Of a stretch of DNA of 64,000 nucleotides, positions 44,015-51,991 are shown in pieces. The position numbers and the translations under genes were made by a program. Below the pieces are notes generated by a model. The model saw nothing but the letters and a program-made list of their open reading frames with translations, had not been told where the DNA came from and searched no databases. Numbering within the stretch: the first letter of the stretch is position 1; every line of letters starts with the position of its first letter. The stretch covers positions 1-64,000 of the forward strand of contig NZ_JAEDXU010000016.1 in assembly GCF_017830045.1 (NCBI RefSeq), written 5' to 3'. The stretch comes from Enterococcus larvae (lineage in GTDB: Bacteria; Bacillota; Bacilli; Lactobacillales; Enterococcaceae).

Positions 44015-45022
44015 ATGATCAATTGGGATAATTTAGGTTTTACGTATATAAAAACACCTTACCGCTATCTGTCAATTTGGAAAGACGGCGAATGGGATGA
44101 AGGGGTATTGACTGAGGATAATACTCTGCATATACATGAAGGGTCTGCTGCACTACACTATGGACAGCAGAGTTTTGAAGGCTTGAAGGCGTATCGCTGT
44201 AAAGACGGCTCAATCAACCTCTTTCGGGTAGAGGAAAATTCAAGAAGAATGAACCGTAGTGCTGAACGTCTGCTGATGGCCAAAGTGCCGGAAGAAAAAT
44301 TTATCAACGCAGTAAAAGAAGTAGTAAAGGCTAACGAAGAATATGTACCGCCTTATGGTAGTGGTGCAACATTATATATCCGCCCCTTATTGATTGGGAT
44401 AGGCGAGGGAATTGGTGTAAGTCCTGCACCGGAATATTTATTTACAGTATTCTGCATGCCTGTTGGTGCTTATTTTAAAGGCGGCTTAACGCCAACGAAC
44501 TTTATTGTTTCAGAATATGATCGTGCTGCACCTCAGGGAACAGGGGCAGTCAAGGTTGGCGGAAATTATGCAGCCAGCTTATATCCAGGACAAGAAGCGC
44601 ATGAAAGGAAATTCTCTGATTGCATTTACCTTGATCCTGAAACACATACAAAGATTGAAGAGGTTGGTTCTGCGAACTTCTTCGGTATCACAAAGGATAA
44701 TCGTTTCGTTACACCGTTGTCTCCCTCTATTTTGCCAAGTATTACTAAATACTCGCTCCTGCATTTAGCAGAACATCGATTAGGAATGGAAGTGCAAGAA
44801 GGCGATGTATTTCTTGATGAGCTGAATGAGTATACTGAGGCTGGAGCCTGTGGGACTGCAGCAGTTATTTCACCCATTGGAGGGATTCAGACCTTCGACT
44901 CCTTCCATGTGTTTTATAGTGAAACAGAGGTTGGACCAGTAACACAACGCCTTTATGATGAGCTGACAGGTATTCAATTCGGTGATGTTGAAGCGCCGGA
45001 AGGCTGGATTCAAAAAGTATAG
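44015..45022 (+). CDS. ilvE: Branched-chain amino acid aminotransferase
   Basis: 335 residues from the ATG at 44015, which follows AGGGGGATTATACG. Fold-type IV PLP enzyme: the PLP lysine is in GTGAVKVGGNYAAS, with YIRPLLIGIGEGIGV, LDELNEYTEAGACGTAAVI and SFEGLKAYRC also diagnostic. It exchanges amino groups between glutamate and branched-chain 2-oxo acids. No other branched-chain genes are adjacent. Confidence 0.95.
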   Translation: MINWDNLGFTYIKTPYRYLSIWKDGEWDEGVLTEDNTLHIHEGSAALHYGQQSFEGLKAYRCKDGSINLFRVEENSRRMNRSAERLLMAKVPEEKFINAVKEVVKANEEYVPPYGSGATLYIRPLLIGIGEGIGVSPAPEYLFTVFCMPVGAYFKGGLTPTNFIVSEYDRAAPQGTGAVKVGGNYAASLYPGQEAHERKFSDCIYLDPETHTKIEEVGSANFFGITKDNRFVTPLSPSILPSITKYSLLHLAEHRLGMEVQEGDVFLDELNEYTEAGACGTAAVISPIGGIQTFDSFHVFYSETEVGPVTQRLYDELTGIQFGDVEAPEGWIQKV

Positions 45023-45028
45023 AAATGA

Positions 45029-45063
45029 GATCGACAAGCTGATTGAAGCTTGTCGGTCTTTTT
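45029..45063 (+). terminator. Terminator of ilvE
   Basis: GATCGACAAGCT (45029-45040) pairs with AGCTTGTCGGTC (45047-45058), followed by five T. Confidence 0.9.
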
Positions 45064-45208
45064 GTAATCATGGTATTATGAAAATTTGCAACTGAAAAAA
45101 GTGAAATAATCACTCAATTATGATAGAGCAAACAATTTTTTTTAACGAATGACTATTTTGGCGTATAATGAAGGAGTAATGAATTTCCGGAAAGGGTGAA
45201 ATTGTACA

Positions 45209-46033
45209 ATGGCTTTTGAAAAGACAAAAAAATTAGCAAATGGTAATGAGATTCCCCGATTAGGATTAGGTGTCTGGCGGGTAGAAGATGGCGATCAAGT
45301 CATCGATTCCGTAAAGTGGGCATTGCAGGCTGGTTATCGCTTGATCGATACGGCGGCAGTTTATAAAAATGAAGAAGGTGTAGGCGAAGGGATTCGTCAA
45401 TCCGGCGTGCCGAGAGAAGAGATATTTGTCACAACAAAACTTTGGAATGACGATCAAGGGTATGAATCTGCATTGACAGCCTTTGACAAGAGTTTGAGAA
45501 AGCTTGGCTTGGACTATGTTGACCTTTATTTGATCCACTGGCCGGTTAAAGGTAAGTATAAGGATTCTTGGAGAGCAATGGAAGAAATCTATGCTGACGG
45601 TCGTGCAAAAGCAATTGGTGTGTCTAATTTCCACCAGCATCATATTGAAGACTTATTAACGACTGCTAAGATTAAGCCGATGGTCGACCAAATTGAAATC
45701 CATCCAACTTTAGCTCAAGAGCCGTTACGAGCATATTTGAAACAGGAAGGTATCGCAGTTGAAGCTTGGTCTCCATTAGGACAAGGGACAATCTTAAATA
45801 ATCCTGTTTTGGTTGAGCTTGGTAAAAAATATGGAAAAACTGCTGCTCAAGTTATTATTCGCTGGCATCTTCAAAATGATATCATCGTTATTCCTAAATC
45901 TGTGCATGAAGAACGGATCAAAGAAAATTTTGATGTATTTGATTTTGAATTAAGTGATGAAGATATTAATAAAATCAATCAGCTGAACAGCAATGAACGT
46001 CTAGGTTCTAACCCTGACAGCTTTGACTTTTAG
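45209..46033 (+). CDS. Aldo/keto reductase
   Basis: 274 residues, an (alpha/beta)8-barrel reductase of the AKR5-like group. Catalytic tetrad: Asp in [12 protein letters not shown], Tyr in the same segment, Lys in VTTKLWNDD and His in [16 protein letters not shown]-binding residues lie in the C-terminal [13 protein letters not shown]. Close relatives reduce diketogulonate, methylglyoxal or other carbonyls; the substrate here is not determined. AAAGGGTGAAATTGTACA precedes the start. It has its own terminator in family B copy B3. Confidence 0.92.
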   Translation: MAFEKTKKLANGNEIPRLGLGVWRVEDGDQVIDSVKWALQAGYRLIDTAAVYKNEEGVGEGIRQSGVPREEIFVTTKLWNDDQGYESALTAFDKSLRKLGLDYVDLYLIHWPVKGKYKDSWRAMEEIYADGRAKAIGVSNFHQHHIEDLLTTAKIKPMVDQIEIHPTLAQEPLRAYLKQEGIAVEAWSPLGQGTILNNPVLVELGKKYGKTAAQVIIRWHLQNDIIVIPKSVHEERIKENFDVFDFELSDEDINKINQLNSNERLGSNPDSFDF

Positions 46034-46045
46034 TCAATAAAAAGA

Positions 46046-46213
46046 GAGTGGGACAATAATCTGTTGCCACTCTTTTCCATACCCTAAATCCGAATAAACG
46101 GCGAGTCAGAAGTAGCTCCTACGACAATAAGCCGGAATTCAACAAAAATTTGTGAAACAATTTTCGTGAATTCCGGCTTATTGCTTGTAGCTAAACACTT
46201 CTGTCTCAGCCTC
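46046..46213 (-). repeat. Family B interspersed repeat, copy B3, acting as terminator
   Basis: GAGTGG (46046-46051) pairs with CCACTC (46077-46082) followed by TTTT. A second hairpin pairs CAATAAGCCGGAATTC (46125-46140) perfectly with 46168-46183. It ends with CACTTCTGTCTCAGCCTC. It lies between the convergent aldo/keto reductase and GATase-like genes. It is nearly the reverse complement of the copy at 56337. Confidence 0.85.
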
Positions 46214-46221
46214 TTTTTATA

Positions 46222-46944
46222 TTAAAGCTGATTTACAAAAAAGTGAAACAGTTCAAACTCTGTTGTATCCTTATGAAAATTCAATTCAGGGTGCCACTGC
46301 ACACCTAGCAATCGTTGCTCAGGATTCTTAGATTCAACACCTTCAACGAGTCCATCGGTTGAATGGGCTGTGGCAGTCAACTGTGTGGAAAGTCTTCTAA
46401 TTGCCTGATGGTGGTAGGAGTTTACCTGATAGGTTGAACCAAACAAGCGATTTAAAATGCTATTATCTTCGGTATAGATAGAGTGGGTAGGAAATTCTGG
46501 AGAAGTCGGCTGCTGTCCATGCTTGACCTTCCATTCAGAATATAGAGAAAGATCTTGGTATAGTGTGCCTTCTAAAGCCACATTCAGCAATTGCATTCCC
46601 CGACATACAGCAAACACAGGTTTACTCTGCTTGATTGCTTCTTCAATCAGTGCAAGTTCAAATTCATCTCGGTTTCTATTTGTTTCTTCAAGCTTTGGAT
46701 GCGGCTCTTCTCCGTAAAAGTAAGGAGTCACATCTTGTCCGCCAGCAAGAAGCAGCTTATCTATTTGGCTGATATAATCAGCAGCTGTGTCAGGATTACC
46801 GATAGGAATAATCCACGGCAGACCGCCTGCCTGTTGAACCGCAGTTACAAAACCTTGCGGCGTATAAGAAATTTGGTTGCCATGAAACGCTTCAACTGCA
46901 TGAATCAGCTGATTTCCGGCAATCCCAATAATTGGTTTAGACAT
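46222..46944 (-). CDS. Gamma-glutamyl-gamma-aminobutyrate hydrolase-like (peptidase C26)
   Basis: 240 residues from the ATG at 46944, preceded by AAGGGGGAATAAT; the longer frame to 47043 is not supported. Class I glutamine amidotransferase fold: nucleophilic cysteine in VFAVCRGMQLLNVA, His/Glu in LGVQWHPELNF, and YHHQAIRRL. The family includes PuuD, which releases GABA from gamma-glutamyl-GABA, and related amide hydrolases. No putrescine pathway genes are nearby, so the substrate is uncertain. Confidence 0.9.
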   Translation of the reverse strand: MSKPIIGIAGNQLIHAVEAFHGNQISYTPQGFVTAVQQAGGLPWIIPIGNPDTAADYISQIDKLLLAGGQDVTPYFYGEEPHPKLEETNRNRDEFELALIEEAIKQSKPVFAVCRGMQLLNVALEGTLYQDLSLYSEWKVKHGQQPTSPEFPTHSIYTEDNSILNRLFGSTYQVNSYHHQAIRRLSTQLTATAHSTDGLVEGVESKNPEQRLLGVQWHPELNFHKDTTEFELFHFFVNQL

Positions 46945-46987
46945 ATTATTCCCCCTTATTCTTTTTATGACTCTAATCAATATGAAA

Positions 46988-47265
46988 CTGGACCAAAAGC
47001 GGGCTACTCCGAGAATTAACAAGGAATATACGAAAATTGTCAAGAAACACTATTCTTTCCATGAATAGCTGTTGATTGATACCCCCTTGGTGCTTTCCAT
47101 ATTTCCAATATCCAAGTGAGTACTTTGCCATATCCGCTCTACTAAAAGTAGTCGCTGTGTGGTAAAGCAATTTCGGCTTAATTCCAAAGGAGCAGCTTTT
47201 GGCTCGCCGTTTATTCGTGTTTAGAGTGTAAGATGATTTTTATTTTGACTATTGTCTCATGCTCT
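46988..47265 (+). repeat. Family B interspersed repeat, copy B4
   Basis: Matches copy B1 through CTCCGAGAATTAA, TATCCAAGTGAGTACTTTGCC, AAAGCAATTTCGGCTTAAT, AGGAGCAGCTTTTGGCTCGC and the closing ATTGTCTCATGC, with an extra ~50-bp stretch near 47040-47095 absent from B1. It lies in the 587-bp gap between the glyoxalase and GATase-like genes. Confidence 0.7.
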
Positions 47266-47341
47266 GTTCTGTTTCGTAATGTTTTCTCTAAAAAGTTAAA
47301 ATCTGTTCTTATTTTAGCATTTATTTCTTTATAAGCTATAG

Positions 47342-47370
47342 ATATGCTTCGTTTATTAAACGAAGCATAT
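47342..47370. other. Perfect 13-bp hairpin
   Basis: ATATGCTTCGTTT-ATT-AAACGAAGCATAT. No T-run follows on either strand, so it is not a terminator. It could be an operator or the end of a repeat element. Confidence 0.5.
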
Positions 47371-47371
47371 A

Positions 47372-47514
47372 AAAAGAGGTCAGTGCCGAAGTGTTTAGCT
47401 GCAAGCGCCAAGACGAGATTCACAAAAAAGGTGTCTACGATTCTTGCTGTACGCCACAGCTTCTTTGGATTTAAAGAGTAGAAAAGTGTGGGACAATAAT
47501 CTGTTCCCACACTT
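47372..47514 (+). repeat. Family B repeat fragment, copy B5, with glyoxalase terminator
   Basis: Shares GAAGTGTTTAGCTGCAAGC with copy B6, then diverges, and ends with AAGTGTGGG (47484-47492) paired with CCCACACTT (47506-47514). The hairpin lies just beyond the stop of the minus-strand glyoxalase gene. Confidence 0.65.
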
Positions 47515-47531
47515 TCTGAAGTTTTTGCAAA

Positions 47532-47909
47532 TTAGTATTTTGTACGAATAACTTCAACTTTGTAACCATCTGGATCAGTAATAAAATAATACGATGGCGG
47601 TGTTCCAGGTAAGCCTTTCATGTCGGTAACATTAAAACCGGCATTTTTTTGTTTTTCATGTAGATTTTCGATTTCATCAGTGCTGATAGCAATGTGTCCA
47701 TAACCGTTTCCAAGGTCATAGCCTTCATGGTCGTAGTTATAAGTCAGCTCCAGCTCATAATCGTCACCTGGTAAAGTCAGGTACACTAGAGTAAATTTAT
47801 GTTCAGGAAAATCTCTTCTGCGGCTTTCTTCAAAACCAAAAGCATTCTGATAAAAAGTCAATGAAGCCTCTAAATCTTTTACACGTACACAAGTGTGTGC
47901 CATTTTCAT
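47532..47909 (-). CDS. gloA: Lactoylglutathione lyase (glyoxalase I)
   Basis: 125 residues, one VOC domain with all four metal ligands of glyoxalase I: His in MAHTCVRVKDLEAS, Glu in YELELTYNYD, His in GYGHIAISTDE and Glu in YKVEVIRTKY. It converts the hemithioacetal of methylglyoxal and a thiol to the lactoyl thioester, detoxifying methylglyoxal. The start is preceded by AAAGGATGATTTACAA. Confidence 0.93.
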   Translation of the reverse strand: MKMAHTCVRVKDLEASLTFYQNAFGFEESRRRDFPEHKFTLVYLTLPGDDYELELTYNYDHEGYDLGNGYGHIAISTDEIENLHEKQKNAGFNVTDMKGLPGTPPSYYFITDPDGYKVEVIRTKY

Positions 47910-48186
47910 TTGTAAATCATCCTTTCATTCTGTCCTCATATAAGAACATCATTCCATTCAATACTAGCATAGTCAGATAGAAATGATAAGTATTTTGTGT
48001 TGGGAAAATGAGTGGAGACAGGCTGTCAATTGATTCACAGCTTCTTCCTGCAACGCTGAAGTTCTTGAATAAGGCAAAAACTGATGATAGAAAAGGAAGT
48101 GCTAAAACAAGAACGATAAGAATTTACTTGAAACAGTTTGTTTATCAGCTCAATTAACGCAAAAGCAGCAACGTTTCTTTTTATAC
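47910..48186. other. Gap without genes
   Basis: Divergent region between gloA and the Nudix gene. I see no gene; a TTGAAT near 47963 on the minus strand could be part of the gloA promoter. Confidence 0.3.
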
Positions 48187-48215
48187 TTGTTTATTAGAAT
48201 GTTCTCATGTAAAAT
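48187..48215 (+). promoter_or_regulatory. Promoter of the Nudix gene
   Basis: TTGTTT (48187-48192) and TAAAAT (48210-48215), spaced 17 bp. Confidence 0.6.
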
Positions 48216-48241
48216 TAAAGAGATTTAAAGGAGTTGTTCAT

Positions 48242-48691
48242 ATGGAAATCCCTACTTTTGGAGAAAAATTGACCCAGAGGGAGTATAAAAAAAGATTAGG
48301 TGCATATATTATCGTAACTAGAAATGAGTCGCGGGAACTAGTATTGGTTCAAGCTCCCAACGGCGCATATTTTCTTCCAGGGGGAGAAATAGAAAATGAA
48401 GAGACGAAGGAACAAGCAATCGATCGGGAAATGATTGAAGAGCTGGGAATAGAAGTTGTGATCGATTCTTATTTAGGTCAGGCGGATGAGTATTTTCATT
48501 CCCGACATCGGGCAACAGATTACCATAATCCTGGCTACTTTTTTTCTGCAGCAAGCTGGACACAAGTTTGCGAGCCTCTTGAAAAATGTAATACGATTCG
48601 TTGGGTAAGCATTGACGAAGGAATCGAATTGCTTAAGAGGGGAAGTCATAAGTGGGCTGTCCGAAAATGGCAGAAAGAGTTGAAGGTGTGA
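48242..48691 (+). CDS. Nudix hydrolase
   Basis: 149 residues. The Nudix box is intact: GGEIENEETKEQAIDREM then IEELGIE, matching GX5EX7REUXEEXGU. The N-terminal strand segment (GAYIIVTRNESRELVLVQ) and C-terminal helix are typical of MutT-like enzymes that hydrolyse nucleoside diphosphate-X compounds. The substrate cannot be named. AAAGGAGTTGTTCAT precedes the start. Confidence 0.92.
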   Translation: MEIPTFGEKLTQREYKKRLGAYIIVTRNESRELVLVQAPNGAYFLPGGEIENEETKEQAIDREMIEELGIEVVIDSYLGQADEYFHSRHRATDYHNPGYFFSAASWTQVCEPLEKCNTIRWVSIDEGIELLKRGSHKWAVRKWQKELKV

Positions 48692-48725
48692 TACAGAAGT
48701 ACACGATACAGATACTTGGAAAAGT

Positions 48726-48767
48726 AGACATTTATCCATGAATGGGTAAGTGTCTTTTTCCTTTTTT
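48726..48767 (+). terminator. Terminator of the Nudix gene
   Basis: A 14-bp stem (48726-48739 with 48742-48755, two G-T pairs, 2-base loop) followed by T-rich sequence. Confidence 0.88.
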
Positions 48768-49088
48768 CTCTAACCATTGTACAGAGCTGGCAGCTAAACT
48801 GCTGACAGATGCCGTTCTGCAGTGTGGAGAGTACAATGATTTGCAGAAAAAAATCTGAAAAAATGAAAAGAAACTGGAAACAACCTGAGTTCTGATTGGT
48901 TGCTGGCTCAACACAAAAACATTTGGCGTATGCAATCTAGGTATGTAGTGAAATTTAGTCACATTTTTTTATCATTCTTTTATATTAAGACCACAATTGC
49001 CGATTTTTTGGCTAAATTGGGTCTTTTTTTACTTATTCATGGAACACTGTTTGTAGGAGATGCTTACAAAATTAGCTGTCAAATCCGT
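48768..49088. other. Gap upstream of the PTS operon with a long-range inverted repeat
   Basis: CATTGTAC near 48775 is the exact complement of GTACAATG near 48832, enclosing about 50 bp with smaller pairings (GCAG/CTGC). Further on, ATTGCCGATTTTTTGGCTAAATT (about 48998-49020) has imperfect dyad symmetry (CC/GG around a T-run) and could be an activator site. No gene seen. Confidence 0.35.
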
Positions 49089-49117
49089 TTGTAAATGCTT
49101 TCTTTCCGTAATATAGT
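49089..49117 (+). promoter_or_regulatory. PTS operon promoter overlapped by a cre site
   Basis: TTGTAA (49089-49094) and TATAGT (49112-49117), spaced 17 bp. TGTAAATGCTTTCT (49090-49103) matches the CcpA cre consensus TGWAARCGYTWNCW at 13 of 14 positions and overlaps the -35 box and spacer, predicting catabolite repression. Confidence 0.65.
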
Positions 49118-49173
49118 TTAATTAGAAACAAACAAGTCGTACGCTTGAGTATCTATGAAAGAGGTGTTGCATA

Positions 49174-49641
49174 TTGTTAAGCGAAATGATCAATGAAGAA
49201 TTTATTCAACTAAATATAGAGGTAAATGACTGGGAAGAGGCAGTCAGACAATCCGCAGGCCCTCTGATAAAAGGAGGAAAAATCACCGAAGGCTATGTGG
49301 ATAAAATCATAGAAATTGCCCGTGATACTGGACCCTATATTGTAATCACAAAGCATGTGGCACTTCCTCACGCCCCTTCAGAATTTGGAGCATTGGATTT
49401 GGCAATGGGAATCACAACATTGAAAAAACCTATTGTATTTGGCAATCAAGCCAATGATCCTGTAAAGTATCTATTTTGTATGAGTGCGACCGACAGCGAA
49501 GCTCATCTTGAATCAATGGCTGAATTGGTCGATTTCTTAAGTAATGAAAGCTTTTATCATCTATTGGATTCAGCTAAATCAGCTGGTGAAATCTTAACGT
49601 ATATCAAAAATATTGAACAAGGAGGAGACATCAATGCATAA
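49174..49641 (+). CDS. PTS EIIA (mannitol/fructose-like family)
   Basis: 155 residues beginning with TTG (GAAAGAGGTG upstream); an ATG four codons later is an alternative. The phosphorylated histidine is in ITKHVALPHAPSE. It passes phosphate from HPr to EIIB. It is strikingly similar along its whole length to the C-terminal EIIA domain of the regulator at the end of the operon: both contain DxGPYxVIxKHVALPHA, GALDL, PIVFG, NDPVKYxFCxSA, MAELV and FYxLLDS. First gene of the sugar operon, directly downstream of a cre-overlapped promoter. Confidence 0.92.
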   Translation: MLSEMINEEFIQLNIEVNDWEEAVRQSAGPLIKGGKITEGYVDKIIEIARDTGPYIVITKHVALPHAPSEFGALDLAMGITTLKKPIVFGNQANDPVKYLFCMSATDSEAHLESMAELVDFLSNESFYHLLDSAKSAGEILTYIKNIEQGGDINA

Positions 49642-49915
49642 AGCACTTATTGCCTGCCGTGCCGGAGTAGGCTCAAGTTTAATGTTGAAAATCAAGACTG
49701 AACAAGTCATAAAAGAAAATCAATTTCCAATCGAGGTAGAACATTCTTCCCTTGATGCTGTTCACGGATTTGATGGAGATCTACTGATCACATTATCAGA
49801 TGTAGCTGAAGAATTAAGTACCAAAGGATTAAAGCAGACGATTATTGGCATAAACAATATCGTTGATAAAAATGAAATCCAAACAAAACTAGAAGCATTT
49901 CTTGAACAAGGCTAG
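49634..49915 (+). CDS. PTS EIIB (lactose/ascorbate-like)
   Basis: 93 residues from the ATG at 49634, which overlaps the EIIA stop by 8 bases; AAGGAGGAG precedes it. The phosphorylated cysteine is at residue 8 in LIACRAGVGSSLML, the P-loop-like signature of UlaB/GatB-type EIIB. It phosphorylates the sugar during transport through the EIIC encoded downstream. Confidence 0.92.
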   Translation: MHKALIACRAGVGSSLMLKIKTEQVIKENQFPIEVEHSSLDAVHGFDGDLLITLSDVAEELSTKGLKQTIIGINNIVDKNEIQTKLEAFLEQG

Positions 49916-49924
49916 AACAGAAAA

Positions 49925-50569
49925 AAGAGCGCCATTTCCCTTTTATCAAGAATACTAGGGAAATGGACATTGAACCACTGAAATAGAGAAACTGTAAAGT
50001 TACTTGAACAGTTTCTACAGAAAATCAAAGGAGAGTCTCTACTCTTGCACAGAAAAGAACCTAGAAGTAGAGGACATCGGACCTCCAAAATAGAGAAATG
50101 AGCCAGTTACCTGGCACGTTTCTACAAAAAATCAAAGGAGAGCCTCTACTCTTGCACAGAAAAGAACCTAGAAGTAGAGGACATCGGACCTCCAAAATAA
50201 AGAAATGAGCCAGTTACCTGGCACGTTTCTACAATAATGGAAAAGGAGAGCCTCTACTCTTGCACAAACAAGAACCTAGAAGTAGAGGACATCGGACCTC
50301 CAAAATAAAGAAATGAGCCAGTTACCTGGCACGTTTCTACAAAAATTCAAAGGAGAGCCTTTACTCTTGCACAAACAAGAACCTAGAAGTAGAGGACATC
50401 GAACCTCCAAAATAAAGAAATGAGCCAGTTACCTGGCACATTTCTACAAAAAATCAAAGGAGAGCCTCTACTCTTGCGCAAACAAGAACCTAGAAGTAGA
50501 GGACATCGGACCTCCAAAATAAAGAAATGAGCCAGTTACCTGGCACGTTTCTACAAAAATTCAAAGGAG
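49925..50569 (+). repeat. Family A modular repeat, six tandem units, between EIIB and EIIC
   Basis: GGAG boxes lie at 50030, 50137, 50245, 50352, 50459 and 50566 (periods 107, 108, 107, 107, 107). The five units between them are almost identical. They follow a divergent first unit (49925-50030) whose stem 1 is CCATTTCCC/GGGAAATGG and stem 2 AGAAACTGT/ACAGTTTCT. In the five later units stem 1 is CTCTACT..CTTG/CAAG..AGTAGAG and stem 2 GAAATGAGCCAG-TTAC-CTGGCACGTTTC. The final GGAG is the EIIC ribosome binding site. Confidence 0.95.
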
Positions 50570-50578
50570 TTGAATAGT

Positions 50579-51841
50579 GTGGATTTTATTATTAGTTTTT
50601 TAAGTACCCCCGCAGTTTTATTGGGGATTGTAGCTCTTATAGGATTAGTTGCTCAGCGTAAAACTGGTACAGAGGTTTTGACAGGAACATTTAAAACGAT
50701 TATTGGTTTTATGGTTTTTAGTGCCGGCGGGAGTTTGATGACTGGTGCGTTACAGAACTTTAATAAGCTGTTTCAAACAGGATTCAATATCGTTGGAGTA
50801 GTTGCTTCTCCGGAGGCGGCGACTGCGATGGCGCAGGATCAATACGCTTTAGTTACCTCCTGTACACTGATTCTCGGTTTTGTAATGAACTTGGTTTTTG
50901 CCAGGATCACACCAATGAAAAATATCTTTTTTACTACAGGACACAGCCTGTTCTTTGCCTGTGTATTGTCTCTAATCCTTAAATCACATGGGATTTCAGA
51001 TATTGCAGCGATTATTGCCGGTGGTTTGATTTTAGGCTTCTGCTCAGCAGCGTTGCCTCAATTATGTCAACCATTTATGCGGAAAATCACAGGAAGTGAT
51101 GATGCAGCAATTGGTCACTTTAATATGATTGGTTATTCCTTATCTGGATATATCGGAAAATTGTTCAGCAAGCATGAAGACAAGAGTACAGAACATATCA
51201 ACTTCCCTAAATGGTTGTCATTTTTTAGAGATTTTCTAATGGGCGTAGCTGTTATCATGCTGATTTTGTTTTATGTATCTGCATTAAAAGCAGGTCGTGA
51301 TGTGACTCAAGAGCTTGCGGGGACAACCCATTGGCTGGTTTTCCCAATGATTCAAGCATTTACGTTTACAGCTGGAATGTCTATCTTGATGACAGGGGTT
51401 CGTATGTTCCTTGCTGAAATTACAGCGGCCTTTGTATCGATCTCAGAGAAATTCATTCCGAATTCACGTCCTGCATTGGATGTTCCTACAGTGTTTCCTT
51501 ACGCACCAACAGCAGTTATCGTAGGGTTTTTATCTTCATATGCAGCAGGACTTTTGGGTGTAGCCATCATGGTCATCTTTAAGTTTCCGGTAGTCATTAT
51601 TCCGGCTGCGCATATCTGTTTCTTCTCCGGTGGTACTGCCGGTGTGTTCGGGAACTCGACAGGAGGCTGGCGTGGAGCTGTTGTTGGTTCATTTGTCATT
51701 GGTCTGCTGCTTGCTTTTCTACCGACAGTTCTTTATCCGGTATACGGCAGCATGGGCTTGGAAGGATCGACCTTCCCGAATATTGATTACAATGTAATTG
51801 GTATCTTACTTGAGAAAATTCTGGGCTTGTTCTCTTTTTAA
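50579..51841 (+). CDS. PTS EIIC, ascorbate (UlaA/SgaT) family
   Basis: 420 residues from the GTG at 50579, which has GGAG 9 bases upstream; the TTG at 50570 touches the GGAG and is unlikely. About 10-11 membrane segments. Sequences such as GLVAQRKTGTEVLTGTFKTI, GFMVFSAGGSLMTGAL and FFSGGTAGVFGNSTGGWRGA are typical of the UlaA family. The family transports L-ascorbate and other sugars or sugar acids; the aldolases downstream argue for a sugar acid or similar substrate that yields a 2-keto-3-deoxy intermediate. Confidence 0.92.
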   Translation: MDFIISFLSTPAVLLGIVALIGLVAQRKTGTEVLTGTFKTIIGFMVFSAGGSLMTGALQNFNKLFQTGFNIVGVVASPEAATAMAQDQYALVTSCTLILGFVMNLVFARITPMKNIFFTTGHSLFFACVLSLILKSHGISDIAAIIAGGLILGFCSAALPQLCQPFMRKITGSDDAAIGHFNMIGYSLSGYIGKLFSKHEDKSTEHINFPKWLSFFRDFLMGVAVIMLILFYVSALKAGRDVTQELAGTTHWLVFPMIQAFTFTAGMSILMTGVRMFLAEITAAFVSISEKFIPNSRPALDVPTVFPYAPTAVIVGFLSSYAAGLLGVAIMVIFKFPVVIIPAAHICFFSGGTAGVFGNSTGGWRGAVVGSFVIGLLLAFLPTVLYPVYGSMGLEGSTFPNIDYNVIGILLEKILGLFSF

Positions 51842-51895
51842 AAATTTGAGTTCATAGTCAAACAGGTTTCATTCCCAAAGTACTTCAAAAACATT

Positions 51896-51970
51896 GAGGC
51901 TGGATAATGTAGTTATAGATTGTTTGTTCATTCGTGAAATAATGATTTCTACTGCTGCTTTTTCAGCCTC
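51896..51970 (+). repeat. Short family B-like hairpin between EIIC and SIS genes
   Basis: GAGGCTG (51896-51902) pairs with CAGCCTC (51964-51970), followed by TTTAG. These are the terminal sequences of family B, with a different middle. It may act as a weak intraoperon attenuator. Confidence 0.5.
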
Positions 51971-51991
51971 TTTAGTGAAGGAGAAATATAG

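Noticed and set aside
50030-50566. Leader peptides in family A units: GGAG, then TTG opening an 18-codon frame (M-H-K-Q-E-P-R-S-R-G-...) in many units
   Set aside because: The frame is kept only where stem 1 is of the CTCTACT type and is lost in units with other stems; unit lengths of 104-109 are not multiples of three. The shared codons are explained by shared stem sequence.
50505-50569. Sequestration of GGAG by the ACCTCC in the family A core
   Set aside because: The CTCC part is absent from the units upstream of the cellobiose-type EIIC (ACCATC, ACCACA) and altered in one pheT unit, so it is not a conserved feature.
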